A DNA stretch of 64,000 nucleotides from Amphiura filiformis. Its lineage: Eukaryota > Echinodermata > Ophiuroidea > Amphilepidida > Amphiuridae. The stretch spans positions 77,998,713-78,062,712 of the forward strand of contig NC_092628.1 in the NCBI RefSeq assembly GCF_039555335.1, in the 5' to 3' direction. Position numbers and translations under genes: made by a program. Numbering within the stretch: the stretch's first letter is position 1; each line of letters starts with the position of its first letter. The notes under the pieces are model-generated. The model searched no databases. It was given only the letters and a program-made list of their open reading frames with translations, and was not told the DNA's origin. Shown here in pieces: positions 46,000 through 57,754 of this stretch.

Positions 46000-47990
46000 T
46001 GCCAGAAAGTTTCTCTAAAATCTAAAATTGTTTCATCTATATAGCAGCAGACTCGGCATAGGCCTATGTCTGCTTCCCTATATTTCTGCAGTTGGTTGAT
46101 TTCACAGAGGTGGCAACAACGACCTGTCCCGGTGTGACCTTATGTACTTTTCTATTTAGAGAGATTCATTTTGGCTGTCGGATGCGTCCGCAGAGAATTT
46201 ATGTTGGCACGATCTAATCCCTGACAAGTGATTTCACTTCTGGCATATCCAAACAAACAGTGAAACGTACAGTTTGTGCAATTATTTTTAAAGGAGCATT
46301 TCGTCATTTCTTCCAACTTTCATTCGCTTATTATTCACATGAAGATAAGTAATGGTTAACATTTTTGGCATATTATTAAGTTAATATGCATAATTATTTG
46401 ACGATACGCTAAATTTGTCAAAAAGGTGTAGCTCAACAATCGGCATATTTTTTGGGGTGGGATCAAGCCGGTTCTTTATGGCCGTTGCTGGGGGTGGGTC
46501 GATGTCGATGGGGAGGGTCGAAAAATTGAAAACAAAAGAAATATAAGCTTCCATGTATAGGGGTGTCTGGAATGAAGCTTTATTTGAGCTTAATTTGAGG
46601 GAGTTCGAAGCAATTTTCCGTTATTTGTGGGGTTGACCTTCGCCCCCATAATGGAGTCCGTGGCCCATGGTGGAGTCCGGAAGATTACCCCACCCCCTCC
46701 CCCCAAAAAAACCAAAAACAACAACAACAACCTTGGATTAGGTTTATAACAGCTTTGCCTTACATTTATATCCAATAAACGTTTTATGTTTTTATTATTA
46801 TTATTTTCATCACAATAATATGAGAATCTCATCATACCACTACCTTTGCTTTAATTACCGGTTTGTCAAAATGTTGAATCTAGTTTTTTTTCTTAAATAA
46901 TTTTATCAAATATTTGTCGCTTGTCACTATTACATCCTTTATTGTTAGTAGTTAGTTTCTAACATTTTAAATAATTTATTAAAAATAATATTTACAACAC
47001 AATATTTACATACACGAGTATATGAGGCCCTGGCCCTCAAGGAAGAAAACAAACAACAACAAAAACAAATATACAATAATGACAATTCATATTACAACTT
47101 AGTTAAAACAACATCATTTTCCTGCAATCTCTTATATTAGCATGATTAGTGTACAATTTTATCATAAATACAAGAACGTGTTTGATTCATCTTCTCCACA
47201 TAATGCTTATAGACCCTAGGTACCAAATACCAGAAACATTAAATTTGACAATTTCATGCAGGCTTATTGGCAAACATATTATTGTGACTCGCGTTACGAA
47301 AAAAAGAACATCCTATAATTTGGTACATTCATATAAATTTCTCCACAAACAATTAGTTGAAAATTGAAGTAAACAAAACTACAATCTTGGAAATAAGTCT
47401 TGGAACACTTTTATGTCAAGAACAGAAAACTGACACCCCCTCTCCCTCGTGCAATGTTGGGAAACGTCAATGCCTTCAGCAGTTTTCCAAAGTGTTCCAA
47501 CATTGATTGATGGGGAGAGAGGAAGGGTAAATCATTGCTGTAGATGTCATGTTTGTTCAAAAACAAAATACACGTCATTTCAGTGATCATTGCAAATTCT
47601 GCACGGAATTACGACAACGTGTATCAAGTGTTCCAAGTACTTTTTTCCAAGATTGTGGTGATTACCTTCCAACTATACTTCAGAGGCAAGGACTAACCAT
47701 AAATGAATCGGCATTTTTTTTAATGACCAATTAAGTGTGTGACTCGCGTTACGTGACTCGCGTCAACTTGCCTGAAATTACCAACTTTATTTCACCACAT
47801 TTCTCAGCTTTGAATAAATAATCATTTAAATTTTAGTATTTTAATATATAATTTCAATCTTCTAATAAATATTTAAAATCTTTACTAATTTAAAAGACTA
47901 ATTTTCGAAAGGGGCAATTCCGTAATTACGTCATACACTTTCAAAAATTGTCAACATTTTAAAATCGTCCAAATATCTTGATTTATGTCT
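46000..47990. other. Upstream of the metalloproteinase gene; no gene seen
   Basis: Contains a partial copy of the 41252-41597 family (from about 46287, AAAGGAGCATTTCGTCATTT), a GGGTGG-rich stretch near 46450-46520, a small hairpin pairing CCCTCTCCCTCG..ATGTTGG with CCAACATTG..GGGGAGAGAGG at about 47435-47525, and the string GTGACTCGCGTTACG at about 47285 and 47741. Two 60-70 codon open frames at 47149 and 47549 have no recognisable features. Confidence 0.4.
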
Positions 47991-47992
47991 CA

Positions 47993-49134
47993 TATACCTG
48001 CTATATTAATTAAATGATGAAAAGTCACAGTGTTAGTTAAAAACGTAAGGGTTAATTAAGCTGGATTGGTTTGTTGGTGGTTGACAGTCCTGGAAATATT
48101 GGTATTACAGGTCAAGTAATGTATTTGTTTTCGAATTTCTATTAGATTTTTAATCTAGAACTCAAGGCGATGTTTCAACGCATTCTTCTTCGTGATGAAC
48201 TTATTACTAATAATATAATATTTATATATTCATTTATTAAAGGTGCTGCATCCTACATCCGCTTGTAGAGGAGAATTCAATAGCATTTCCTCGGCATTGC
48301 TCTTTCTATCATTTAACCCCACGTCAGCACCAATGTATGATGAGAATAATACACATCTCCCATCTCAATACCAGCCCAATTTGGACAGACTTACCATAAA
48401 TAGACTGAATTCCCAGCGTATCATCTTAGGATAGGTTAAAGTTCCTAAGGGACGCACCATTAGATATTATCGGGGGGGCTAGGGAGTTTTTGGAAAAAAA
48501 GTTTTGCCTCACTGATGAGTAAAAAAAAAAATTTGCCTCACTGATGAGTAAAAAAAAAAAATTTTGCCTCATTGCTGAGCAAAAAAAAAAAATTTCTCCC
48601 TACCCAGCTCTGTATAAAGGTATACCTTAAAATTGAAAAAATACAACCCCCCCCCGATAATATCTAATGGTGCGCCCCTAACATATCATTTATCCCATGG
48701 ATTCACTTGCGCACTTGGATTTCTGGAATGCTGTAATCCACGGGAGTGGCCCGCGATTTCATGAGCTGCAGTATAAAACAAGTTAGTTCCTGCGGACTAT
48801 AAAATAATAATATAAACGGTTATGCTCAATTAGGATTTAGTATGACATCTTTGAAGAACCTTTAAAATCACCACAACAGACCAAAAATTACATTAATAAA
48901 TCAAATGTAAAAACAAATGTATAAAATGGAATAATTAAACATCAATAAGTTAAATCTTTTGAAATCTACAGCTTTCTTGCGTTATCGTTTTGCTCATGAC
49001 TAGCTCTAAGATTTTTCTAAACGATTGTCAATATATATGTGGCAAAGTGGTAATTGTGACGATTAAGAAAAATGCAACCTGCCCTACATAACCATTTCAT
49101 AATTGCACTAGATAAGCTGAACTTTGTATTAATC
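47993..49134 (+). repeat. Tandem duplication, flank of unit 1
   Basis: Matches 53895-54296 joined to 56753-57420. Landmarks are TGCTATATTAATTAAATGAT, ACGCATTCTTCTTCGTGATG, CAGCGTATCATCTTAGGATA, CAGCTTTCTTGCGTTATCGT and AAGCTGAACTTTGTATTAAT. The two tandem units contain the upstream (50402) and downstream (59431) F5/8C genes. A third, shorter match (61610-62330) lies after the second gene and marks the original downstream flank. Confidence 0.85.
48449..48678. mobile_element. PIF/Harbinger-like MITE, TAA target, copy 2
   Basis: Same ends and inner TTTTGCCTCACTGATGAGTA repeats as 30938-31237. The paralogous position in unit 2 (about 56825, GTTCCTAACATATCC) is empty, which proves the limits and the TAA target duplication. 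Confidence 0.9.
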
Positions 49135-50399
49135 ATTCTGGGCTACTCAATTGGTTTGAGGCTTATCTTACGAATCGACGCCAACGTGTTGTCGTTGATG
49201 GCGTCCAATCTGATTGGCTTCCAGTGGTTTCCGGGGTTCCACAGGGCTCTATCCTTGGGCCCCTTCTTTTTGTTTTATACATAAACGACCGGCCCAGTGT
49301 TGCCCAACATTCAAAGATTGCTTTATTTGCCGACGATGCTAAGTGTTTTATTAATGTAAAAAAACTTTCAGATTGTGAGCAGCTTCAGTCAGACCTAAAT
49401 GCTCTAGTCAATTGTAGTAGTACCTGGGAGCTTAATTTTCACCCTTCCAAATGCCAGGTCATTTCCTTGACAAGATGTAGGAAACCCGTCCTTTATGATT
49501 ACAATATGAATGGGACAACTCTCAGTAAAATTGTCAGTAGAGTTGTCAAAAAATGCAATCGAAGATGGGCATGATCATGCGTACAGTAGGGTTCAAGGCC
49601 CCAGTAAAAGTTACCAGAACTCTTTATAGTTCCCTGATCAGGAGTGATCTTGAGTATGGTAGCTGTCTTTGGAGCGGTACATCCAAACATAACATCCAGA
49701 TGTTGGAAGGTGTTCAAAGACGAGCTACCAAATTCATTTTACATTATCCTGATCAGGATTATAAGGAGAGGCTTACCAAGTTGAACTTACTTCCCCTTAC
49801 TCTCAGGAGAGACAAAAGTGATCTCTTATTTTTTTTACAGATGTAGGGAGGGTCACTATGATATTAATGTCGATAATTATGTTAAATTCAGCCAACGGAA
49901 TGAGAAGGACCATCCCACCACTAGATTTTCTTCCGATCCATTTAAACTTAAAATTCAACGTTGCAAAACAGAACGCACATGACTTTTTATTTTAATCGCA
50001 TTGTGCAGCTTTGGAATCAGCTGCCTTTGTCTACAAGGACAGCCGGTTCCTTTGCTTCTTTCAAATCCGGGGTGGTTGAATTTTTGAATTCTCATTTTTC
50101 TCAAAATTTTTGTTCTTTGAAAACATGCCCTTGGAGCTCTTACTGCAGATGCTCAAATTGCAGGCTTATTTAATTTTGGATGGGGCTGTGATGGTTTTTT
50201 TGGTGTGTTTTTTCCATAATTTGTTTTCAAAAATCGAAAGGTGGGATGGTCCTAGAGGTGATTTTGCACCTGTTTGGCCCATTCTTTTCGATGGCATTTT
50301 ATTCTATTTACCTTGTCTTTATTAGTATGTGCAATATTTATATATAATATATTTTGTAATTGTATATGAGCCAGTGATGAAGCATAATAAATAAATAAA
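49135..50399 (+). mobile_element. 5'-truncated CR1/Jockey-like LINE
   Basis: Encodes reverse transcriptase pieces: VVSGVPQGSILGPLLFVLYI, IALFADDAKCFINVKKLSD, LNFHPSKCQVISLTR, then in another frame YSSLIRSDLEYGSCLWSGTS and GVQRRATKFI, and later FNRIVQLWNQLPLSTRTAGS. It ends in an AATAAATAAATAAA tail. There are about two frame changes. It joins the flank of unit 1 directly to the middle of the Thr-rich exon. Confidence 0.85.
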
Positions 50400-50401
50400 T
50401 A

Positions 50402-53400
50402 AAGCAACTACCAATCATCAGATAAGTACCACAGTCACATCTGATACGAGAAGAACGACCACTACAACAGAAAAGACAACCAGAGGCAGCGCCACATCTG
50501 ATTTCAGACCTTCGACTATAACGACAGACGCGAAAGTTAGTGACACCATTGCCTCAGAAGCTCCACCAACAATGATGACAACGGAAAAGACAACCAGCGC
50601 CACATCTGATTTCAGACCTTCGACTATAACGACAGACGCGAAAGTTAGTGACACCATTGCTCCAGAAGCTACACCAACAATGATGACAACGGAAAAGACA
50701 ACCAGAGGTAGCGCCACATCTGATATCAGACCTTCGACTATGACGACAGACGCGAAAGTTAGTGACACCATTGCCTCAGAAGCTACACCAACAATGATGA
50801 CAACAGAAAAGACAACCAGAGGTAGCGCCACACATGATATCAGACCTTCGACTATGAAGACAGATGCGAATGTTAGTGACACCATTGCTCCAGAAGCTAC
50901 ACCAACAATGATGACAACAGAAAAGACAACCACAGGTAGCGCCACATCTGATTTCAGACCTTCGACTATAACGACAGACGCAAAAGTTAGTGACACCATT
51001 GCCTCAGAAGCTACACCAACAATGATGACAACGGAAAAGACAACCAGAGGTAGCGCCACAACTGAGATCAGACCTTCGACTATAACGACAGACGCAAAAG
51101 TTAGTGACACCATTGCCTCAGAAGCTACACCAACAATGATGACAACGGAAAAGACAACCAGAGGTAGCGCCACACATGATATCAGACCTTCGACTATAAC
51201 GACAGATGCGAATGTTAGTGACACCATTGCCTCAGAAGCTACACCAACAATGATGACAACAGAAAAGACAACCAGAGGTAGCGCCACACATGATATCAGA
51301 CCTTCGACTATAACGACAGACGCGAAAGTTAGTGACACCATTGCCCCAGAAGCTACACCAACAATGATGACAACGGAAAAGACAACCAGAGGTAGCGCCA
51401 CACCTGATATCAGACCTTCGACTATGACGACATACGCAAAAGTTAGTGACACCATTGCTCCAGAAGCTACACCAACAATGATGACAACACAAAAGACAAC
51501 CAGAGGTAGCGCCACATCTGAGATCAGACCTTCGACTATAACGACAGACGCAAAAGTTAGTGACACCATTGCCTCAGAAGCTCCACCAACAATGATGTCA
51601 ACGGAAAAGACAACCAGAGGTAGCGCCACATCTGATATCAGACCTTCGACTATGACGACATACGCAAAAGTTAGTGACACCATTGCCCCAGAAGCTACAC
51701 CAACAATGATGACAACACAAAAGACAACCAGAGGTAGCGCCACATCTGATTTCAGACCTTCGACTATAACGACAGACGCAAAAGTTAGTGACACCATTGC
51801 TCCAGAAGCTACACCAACAATGATGACAACGGAAAAGACAACCAGAGGTAGCGCCACATCTGATTTCAGACCTTCGACTATAACGACAGACGCAAAAGTT
51901 AGTGACACCATTGCTCCAGAAGCTACACCAACAATGATGACAACGGAAAAGACAACCAGAGGTAGCGCCACACATGATATCAGACCTTCGACTATGAAGA
52001 CAGATGCGAATGTTAGTGACACCATTGCCCCAGAAGCTACACCAACAATGATGACAACGGAAAATACAACCAGCGCCACATCTGAGATCAGACCTTCGAC
52101 TATGACGACATACGCGAAAGTTAGTGACACCAATGCCCCAGAAGCTACACCAACAATGATGACAACGGAAAATACAACCAGCGCCACATCTGAGATCAGA
52201 CCTTCGAATATGACGACAGACGCGAAAGTTAATGACACCATTGCCCCAGAAGCTACATCAACAATGATGACAACGGAAAAGACAACCAGAGGTAGCGCCA
52301 CATCTGATTTCAGACCTTCGACTATAACGACAGACGCGAAAGTCAGTGATACCATTGCCATAGAAACTACACCAACAATGATGACAACAGAAAAGACAAC
52401 CAGATGGAACACCATATCTAATATCAGACCTTCGACTATGACGACAGATGCAAAACTTAGTGACACCATTGCCCCAGAAGCTCCACCAACAATGATGACA
52501 ACAGAAACGACACCTAGCAGACCAGTACCTGATCCATCTTGGGCAAGATGTCAAGCATACGCTGTTGTATTTGACGAAACAGCCATTGTCGATGATTTCT
52601 CTGGAGGTAAGAAATTGTGTATCCACTCATTTCCTAAAATACTTTGCGCTTAGAGAAAAACCTCTTTCAACCATTGCCACCATGTTCTCATCAAGTTTTT
52701 AACTTGTTATTTTTACAGATTGCACTAAGTATCTAGGCATGAAGAGTGGGGACATCCCTGATGAACGAATAACAGCATCTAGCATAAGAAATTCGCATCA
52801 TGGTCCAAGCTTGGCAAGGCTCGGTGGAAGGAAATACTGGTCAGCTAATAAATCAGACAAATCACCATGGATACAGGCTGATCTACAAGAACCAAAGACA
52901 ATGTCTGGTATTATAACACAAGGGGATGGTCGTAGTACTACTGATGAACACCCTGATTGGGTGACATTCCTTAGTGTTGTATTCACTAATGACACGTCAA
53001 ATGACCCATCATGGAGCACTTTTCATTACGATAATTGTACAGAAATTGTGAGTCACTTTGTATGATTTTACTCTCTTTAAAGCTATAATGTACAATTTCC
53101 GTCTAATGTCAGAAAGGATTTCTGTAGATTTGAAGCCGAAATAACGAGGTAAAATCTGCCTTCTGTGGGCATGATAGGGAATTTAATGCGGTATTTTTTT
53201 AATGCGGGGAATTATTAATGTTACCAAAATTAGGTTGAAGAAAGTTAACAATTACATAACAAGTTAACAATTTTATAATATCAGAAGGCTTTAACCTCAC
53301 CTTATCTCTCTTATATATTAACAAATAAAAGAAAATGCATAGTTGCACTTAGATTCGAAACAGCAATCTAGAGATTAAGTACTAGACTGTACACTACGCA

Positions 53401-53672
53401 ATTACTAACTCTCCAAAATGGTTTTGCAGTTATTTTGTCATTCACACCACGCTTTACAACTACAGCTGATGATATTGCAACATCTTTATGCCTCATTTCA
53501 CAGATTTTCAAAGCTAATGAAGACAGCGACACGGAGAAGCAAATCGTGTTTCCGGTACCAGTTACTGCTCAAATTCTTCGTAAAACCAAAATCATGGATT
53601 GGCTTTAACCCGAAAGACAACAGCACCAATCCAGATTGTCAGATGCGATTTGAAATTATTGGCTGCAAATAA
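50402..53672 (+). pseudogene. Thr-rich plus F5/8C gene, upstream paralog, 5'-truncated and frameshifted
   Basis: Three exons match the downstream paralog: 50402-52606 (Thr-rich, phase 1 donor), 52719-53047 (F5/8C first part: CTKYLGMKSGDIPDERITAS, PWIQADLQEPK, GIITQGDG) and 53504-53672 (F5/8C end, CQMRFEIIGCK). Two lesions are seen. The 5' part of the Thr-rich exon and all upstream exons are replaced by the LINE ending at 50399. The last exon lacks two bases (CA after CTTCG at 53580), so the frame stops at 53606-53608; the sequence beyond still matches the paralog in the other frame. The 2-base change could be an assembly error. The Thr-rich exon is open throughout and hugely expanded. Best read as a recent pseudogene. 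Confidence 0.75.
50461..52510 (+). repeat. Coding minisatellite, about 18 units of 114 bases
   Basis: Each unit encodes 38 residues such as TTEKTTRGSATSDIRPST followed by TTDAKVSDTIASEATPTMM. Three units lack nine bases (RGS). Units differ by a few codons (SDF/SDI/HDI/SEI, ASE/APE), and no stop occurs across the array. The downstream paralog has one unit at about 60240-60350. The Ser/Thr-rich, Pro-containing repeat resembles mucin-like stalks that carry O-glycans (inference). Confidence 0.9.
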
Positions 53673-53721
53673 TTTACCAATTGGTGGTTTATACCTGCAT
53701 ATGACTTGGCCATAAAAACAT

Positions 53722-53915
53722 AAACAAGTGTTAAAACCTACCTGGAAAACGAAGAGATTGTCTTGTATAATAGCCACATCAATTTTGATATTTCACAGTC
53801 CCCATGTGCTGCTGCTGTTTCCTCTGTGGTAACTCTACTAGGTGGTGGTGTTGAAGTCTTAGTTTCACCAGTCGGTCTCATATTCGGATTGATACCTGCT
53901 ATATTAATTAAATGA
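53722..53915 (+). other. Conserved hydrophobic open frame after the upstream F5/8C gene
   Basis: Encodes SVKTYLENEEIVLYNS, a TTTCACAG acceptor-like string, then CAAAVSSVVTLLGGG and VSPVGLIFGLIPA before TGA. The downstream paralog has the same frame at about 61430-61630 with mostly similar residues. It could be an alternative last exon adding a membrane helix, or conserved only because the duplication is recent. Confidence 0.4.
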
Positions 53916-54302
53916 TGAAAAGTCACAGTGTTAGTTAAAAACGTAAGGGTTAATTAAGCTGGATTGATATTAAACATCATTTTTTAGTTTTGTTGGTGGT
54001 TGACAGTCCTAGTCCTGGAAATATTGGTATTGCAGGTCAAGTAATGTATTTTGTTTTCGCATTTCTATTAGATTTTTAATCTAGAACTCAATGTCACCAG
54101 TACCAAGGCGATATTTCAACGCATTCTTCTTCGTGATGAACTTATTAATATTTATATATTCATTAATTTAAGGTGCTGTATCCTACATCTGCTTGTAGAG
54201 GAGAATTCGATGGCATTTTCTCGGCAATGCTCTTTCTATCCTTTAACCCCACGCAAGCACCATTGCGATGAGAATAATACACATCTCCCATCTCATGCTT
54301 CT

Positions 54303-56748
54303 GTCACACTACACCGAATAGGTCTTCCGTACAAGAAACGGATGGTATTTTAGTAAATCCGTTGTTGTTCGTCAATGATCGTTTTATGTTCTTTTTATGT
54401 CCTGCTATCATCCGCCAAATGCGTTTCGTGTTAGGTGATGTTCGTTAAGTCCGTCGACATGCACAAAACTTGAACGGAGTGTACCGAATACACATGTTCG
54501 GTATTTATCCGATGTGTGTTCGTATGGTGCTGAATATTGCCGGAGTTTGTTCGCTCTCCTTTCGTTCATGTTCGTTCTTTGTTCGTTGCACTCGGCCCGT
54601 GTTCGTTGCAAATACGTTCCTGTCAGGCCTTCACCACCGGATAGCATATTTTTGCATTCGGTGATGTACGTTGACCCAGACCGTGTTAGTGTCACACTAC
54701 ACCGGATCGGTCTTCCGTATAAGAAACGGATGGTATTTTAGCAAATCCGTTAGTGTTCGTCAATGTTCGTTTTATGTTCTTCATATGTCCTGCTATTATC
54801 CGCCAAATGCGTTTCGTGTTAGGTGATGTTTGTTTAGTCCGTCGACAATACGTTTCAAGTTTTGTGCATGCACAAAACTTGAAACGGAGTGTGCTGAATA
54901 CACATGTTCGGAAGTTGTCCGATGTGTGTTCGTACAGTTCTGTATATATACCCTGGGTTTGTTCGTTATTCTTTCGTTTATATACCGCAGGTGTTTGCAA
55001 GGTTTCGCAGGCGCTTGTGCCGGATGTAGGCCTATGGCGAACATGTGCATCAATCATGGGGGGATTTTCTGAAGGGTGTGTGACACAATATCATATTTCC
55101 CCCAGTACTTTAGTGACTGACAAGTAGAAAAAGGGGAAAGGAGAGAAAAAGAAAAGAAAGTGAGAAAAATTGAAGAGAGAAGAGAGAGAAAAAGTTAAAT
55201 TACACGTAATTTAGTAGGCCTATGAATGTAAGTAGTATTGAGGATGGAGGGGCACTTTCTGAAGGGTAGAGGACGCAATATCAAATTCCTACCAGTTTTA
55301 GTGATTGACAAGAAAGAAAAAAGAAGAGAAAACATGGAAAAGGTTAAATTGTATGTTATTGAGTAGGCCCAGGATAGTATATAGTAACCTTAAGTATAGG
55401 CCTGTGATTATTATAGGTAGTGCTTTAAATGTCGTTCCTTGGCCCAAAAGCCTGTGAAAATTACTGCCGGTCCGTCGATATGTAGGGCCCGTGACATTTT
55501 GTCACCAAAATCAGTATTTTAAGACGGGCTTAGGTCTATTACTGACTTTAACATAATCAATCCATGCATGCTTTACCTGAAATTACGAGTCTGAAGTCTT
55601 ATATCTTAAAGTGTCAGTGGATCAGTGTAACATTTTAAATTTTGCAAATTCAGTTCGGGCCTTCTTTGTTTTTTGTTTAAGGCAATAATAGTGTAAAAAT
55701 GATGCACCAAAAACAATTGTCCAAATTTTCCATTTTTAAAACTAAATTTTTACACAATAGGCCCAGGCCTAATAGGCCCTACAGTCCCCATGCAAATGGC
55801 TTCAATTGGACCTTCATTTTGAAAAATGGACAAGTCTTCCTTTTTGCTTCTGCTATGGACATGCACGTGTTATTTTTAAAACAATTGTTTATATTATATA
55901 CCGTAATATACAATAATTGTGAAAACTTTTCAATGGCTTCAATTAGGGTTTCGTTTCACCAATTTGCGGCTGTTTCAAACTAAAATAGTGAATAATAGGG
56001 CTAAAATTGATCCAAAAAATTACAAATGGCTTCAATTGGGCCTTCATTGTCCAAAGGTTTCTCACCTCTATTGCCCCGGACGCTGGTTGCCCTGATATAT
56101 CAGATTTGTAGCCCTTTTGTACTTATTAGCCAATATTTGACCATTTTCGTCAAAGTTTTCCCCCTTAAAAGTTGTCTTTCCCCACTTTGTTCACCCTCTG
56201 AAAAAGTGTTTGCTACGTCACTGCCTCTAAGGGGTCAAAAATCCTCTCAAACACCCTCTCCTCCCCCACTTTTCTGATAGTGTGGACGTCCCTGTTGGTG
56301 CCACATGCCACGGATTCGCCGGTTATTTGTCGGACGTTGAACGATTGAATATAAAACGCCTGCAGGATTATTAGCGGCCACAACGCATAGAGAGACGAAC
56401 GGGAATCGGATCCCAAAATCCGGACATTTGTCGGACGTTGACCCCCAAATCCGGTCATTTGTCGGACGTTGAACGATCGAATATAAGACGCCTGCAGGAT
56501 TATTAGCGGCCACAACGCATGGAGAAACGAACGGGAATCGGACCCCCAAATCCGGTCATTTGTCGGACGTTGAACGATCGGATATAAGACGCCTGCAGGG
56601 TTATTAGCGGCCACAACGCATAGAGAGACGAACGGGAATCGGACCCAAAATCCCACCGAATCTTCTGCCGGACTGGTAATTTTTCCACCGAATAAAATAT
56701 TTTTGTATTCGGTGATGTACGTTAATCCAGTCCGTCGTAGTGTGACAG
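54303..56748. mobile_element. TIR element pair with TGTCACACTAC ends, 2.4 kb
   Basis: The left end TGTCACACTACACCG and right end CGTCGTAGTGTGACA are inverted. A shorter copy (54303 to about 54692, ending TTCGGTGATGTACGTT..AGTGT) abuts a longer one (from about 54688), which ends with the same TTCGGTGATGTACGTT string at about 56708. The inside of the longer copy has GTCCGTCGAC, GTTCGT-rich stretches, a purine tract (55125-55195), three spaced copies of ATGGCTTCAATTGGNCCTTC (55796, 55931, 56026) and a tandem repeat near the right end. No transposase frame is seen. The block is absent from unit 1, where CATCTCA joins the CCCAATTTGGACAG region directly. Confidence 0.7.
56320..56645. repeat. Three-copy tandem repeat inside the TIR element
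   Basis: About 115-base units with ATTTGTCGGACGTTGAACGA, GACGCCTGCAGGATTATTAG, CGGCCACAACGCAT and GACGAACGGGAATCGGA, repeated three times. Open frames across it on the - strand are a by-product of the repeat. Confidence 0.8.
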
Positions 56749-57159
56749 ACCTATCAACACCCGCTCAATTTTGGACAGAATTGATTAAATTCCCAGCGTA
56801 TCATCTTAGGATAGTTTAAAGTTCCTAACATATCCTTTTTCCCATGGATTTATAAGCGCATTTTTTTTTGGATTGCTGGAATGTTGGAATCCACGGGAGA
56901 TTCCATGAGCAGCAAACAGCAGCACAATAAAACAAGTATGACATGTATGAGGAGACCTTTGAAATCACCACAACAGACCAAAAATTACATTAATAAATCA
57001 AAAGTAAAAACAAATGTATAAAATGGAACATAATTAAACCACAATAAGTTAAATCTTTTGAAATCTACAGCTTTCTTGCGTTATCGTTTTGCTCATAACT
57101 AGCTCTAAATATTTCCAAACGATTGTCATTATATTATGTGGCAAAGTTGTAATTGTGAC

Positions 57160-57331
57160 CAGTGGCGGCGCCAGGAATTTATTTCGGGTGGTGGGTATTA
57201 GGGGGCAAAGTGAATTTCGGGGGGGCAAAATCAACCAATTTTGCGCAAAATTACCACAAAAAGTGGACATTTTCGGGTTTTTCTGGGGGGCAACAGGGGC
57301 AAGTATTTCCCCCACGGTGGCGCCGCCACTG
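57160..57331. mobile_element. hAT-like MITE, 8-base target
   Basis: The ends CAGTGGCGGCGCC and GGCGCCGCCACTG bound 172 bases, and ATTGTGAC/ATTATGAC flanks them as an 8-base target duplication with one change. Unit 1 has the empty site (about 49051, ATTGTGACGATTAAG). The CAGTGGCG start is usual for hAT elements. Confidence 0.9.
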
Positions 57332-57754
57332 ATTATGACGATTACGAAAAATGCACCCTGCCCTACATAACCATTTCATATATATTATTGCACTGGGTAA
57401 GCTGAACTTTGTATTAATCTCAGGCTCCTATTCATTTTTAAACACTGAAAATAATATCATCAAAGTCATTTTGACCGTCTGTTTATTTGTCTGTTTGTCA
57501 CATTATTATATATACATAACTCGCATTAAGGTTTACAAACCCAAACACTAATTAACGAATCCGGCCAGATGCACTGGTTTTTTCAACGTTTATGTGCACT
57601 GGCTGCTCTGGGGAAAGATTAAAATATGTTCATCCTATCAGCCCAGAGAACTAAGAATAATAACTTTCATATGTCAGTGTGACTTTGTATATTTGTTATA
57701 AGTTCATTCGAACCTAATACCTATAGATCTATATCTTCCGCTCTTCTCAAGCAT

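Larger units (their letters stand above)
53895..57420 (+). repeat. Tandem duplication, flank of unit 2, with insertions
   Basis: Paralogous to 47993-49134 but enlarged by the element block at 54297-56752 and by the hAT-like MITE at 57160-57331. Confidence 0.8.

Noticed and set aside
47149-47734. Two open frames of 60-72 codons as possible exons of an earlier F5/8C gene copy
   Set aside because: Neither resembles the exons of the two recognised paralogs, and the duplicated block begins only at about 47993.
50418-52469. A 683-codon open frame on the - strand across the Thr-rich array
   Set aside because: It is the mirror of a 114-base repeat whose length is a multiple of three; any unit lacking a reverse stop stays open throughout. 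No splice or start context supports it.
56213-56656. 147-codon - strand frame with repeated segments
   Set aside because: It is the translation of a three-copy tandem repeat inside a mobile element.
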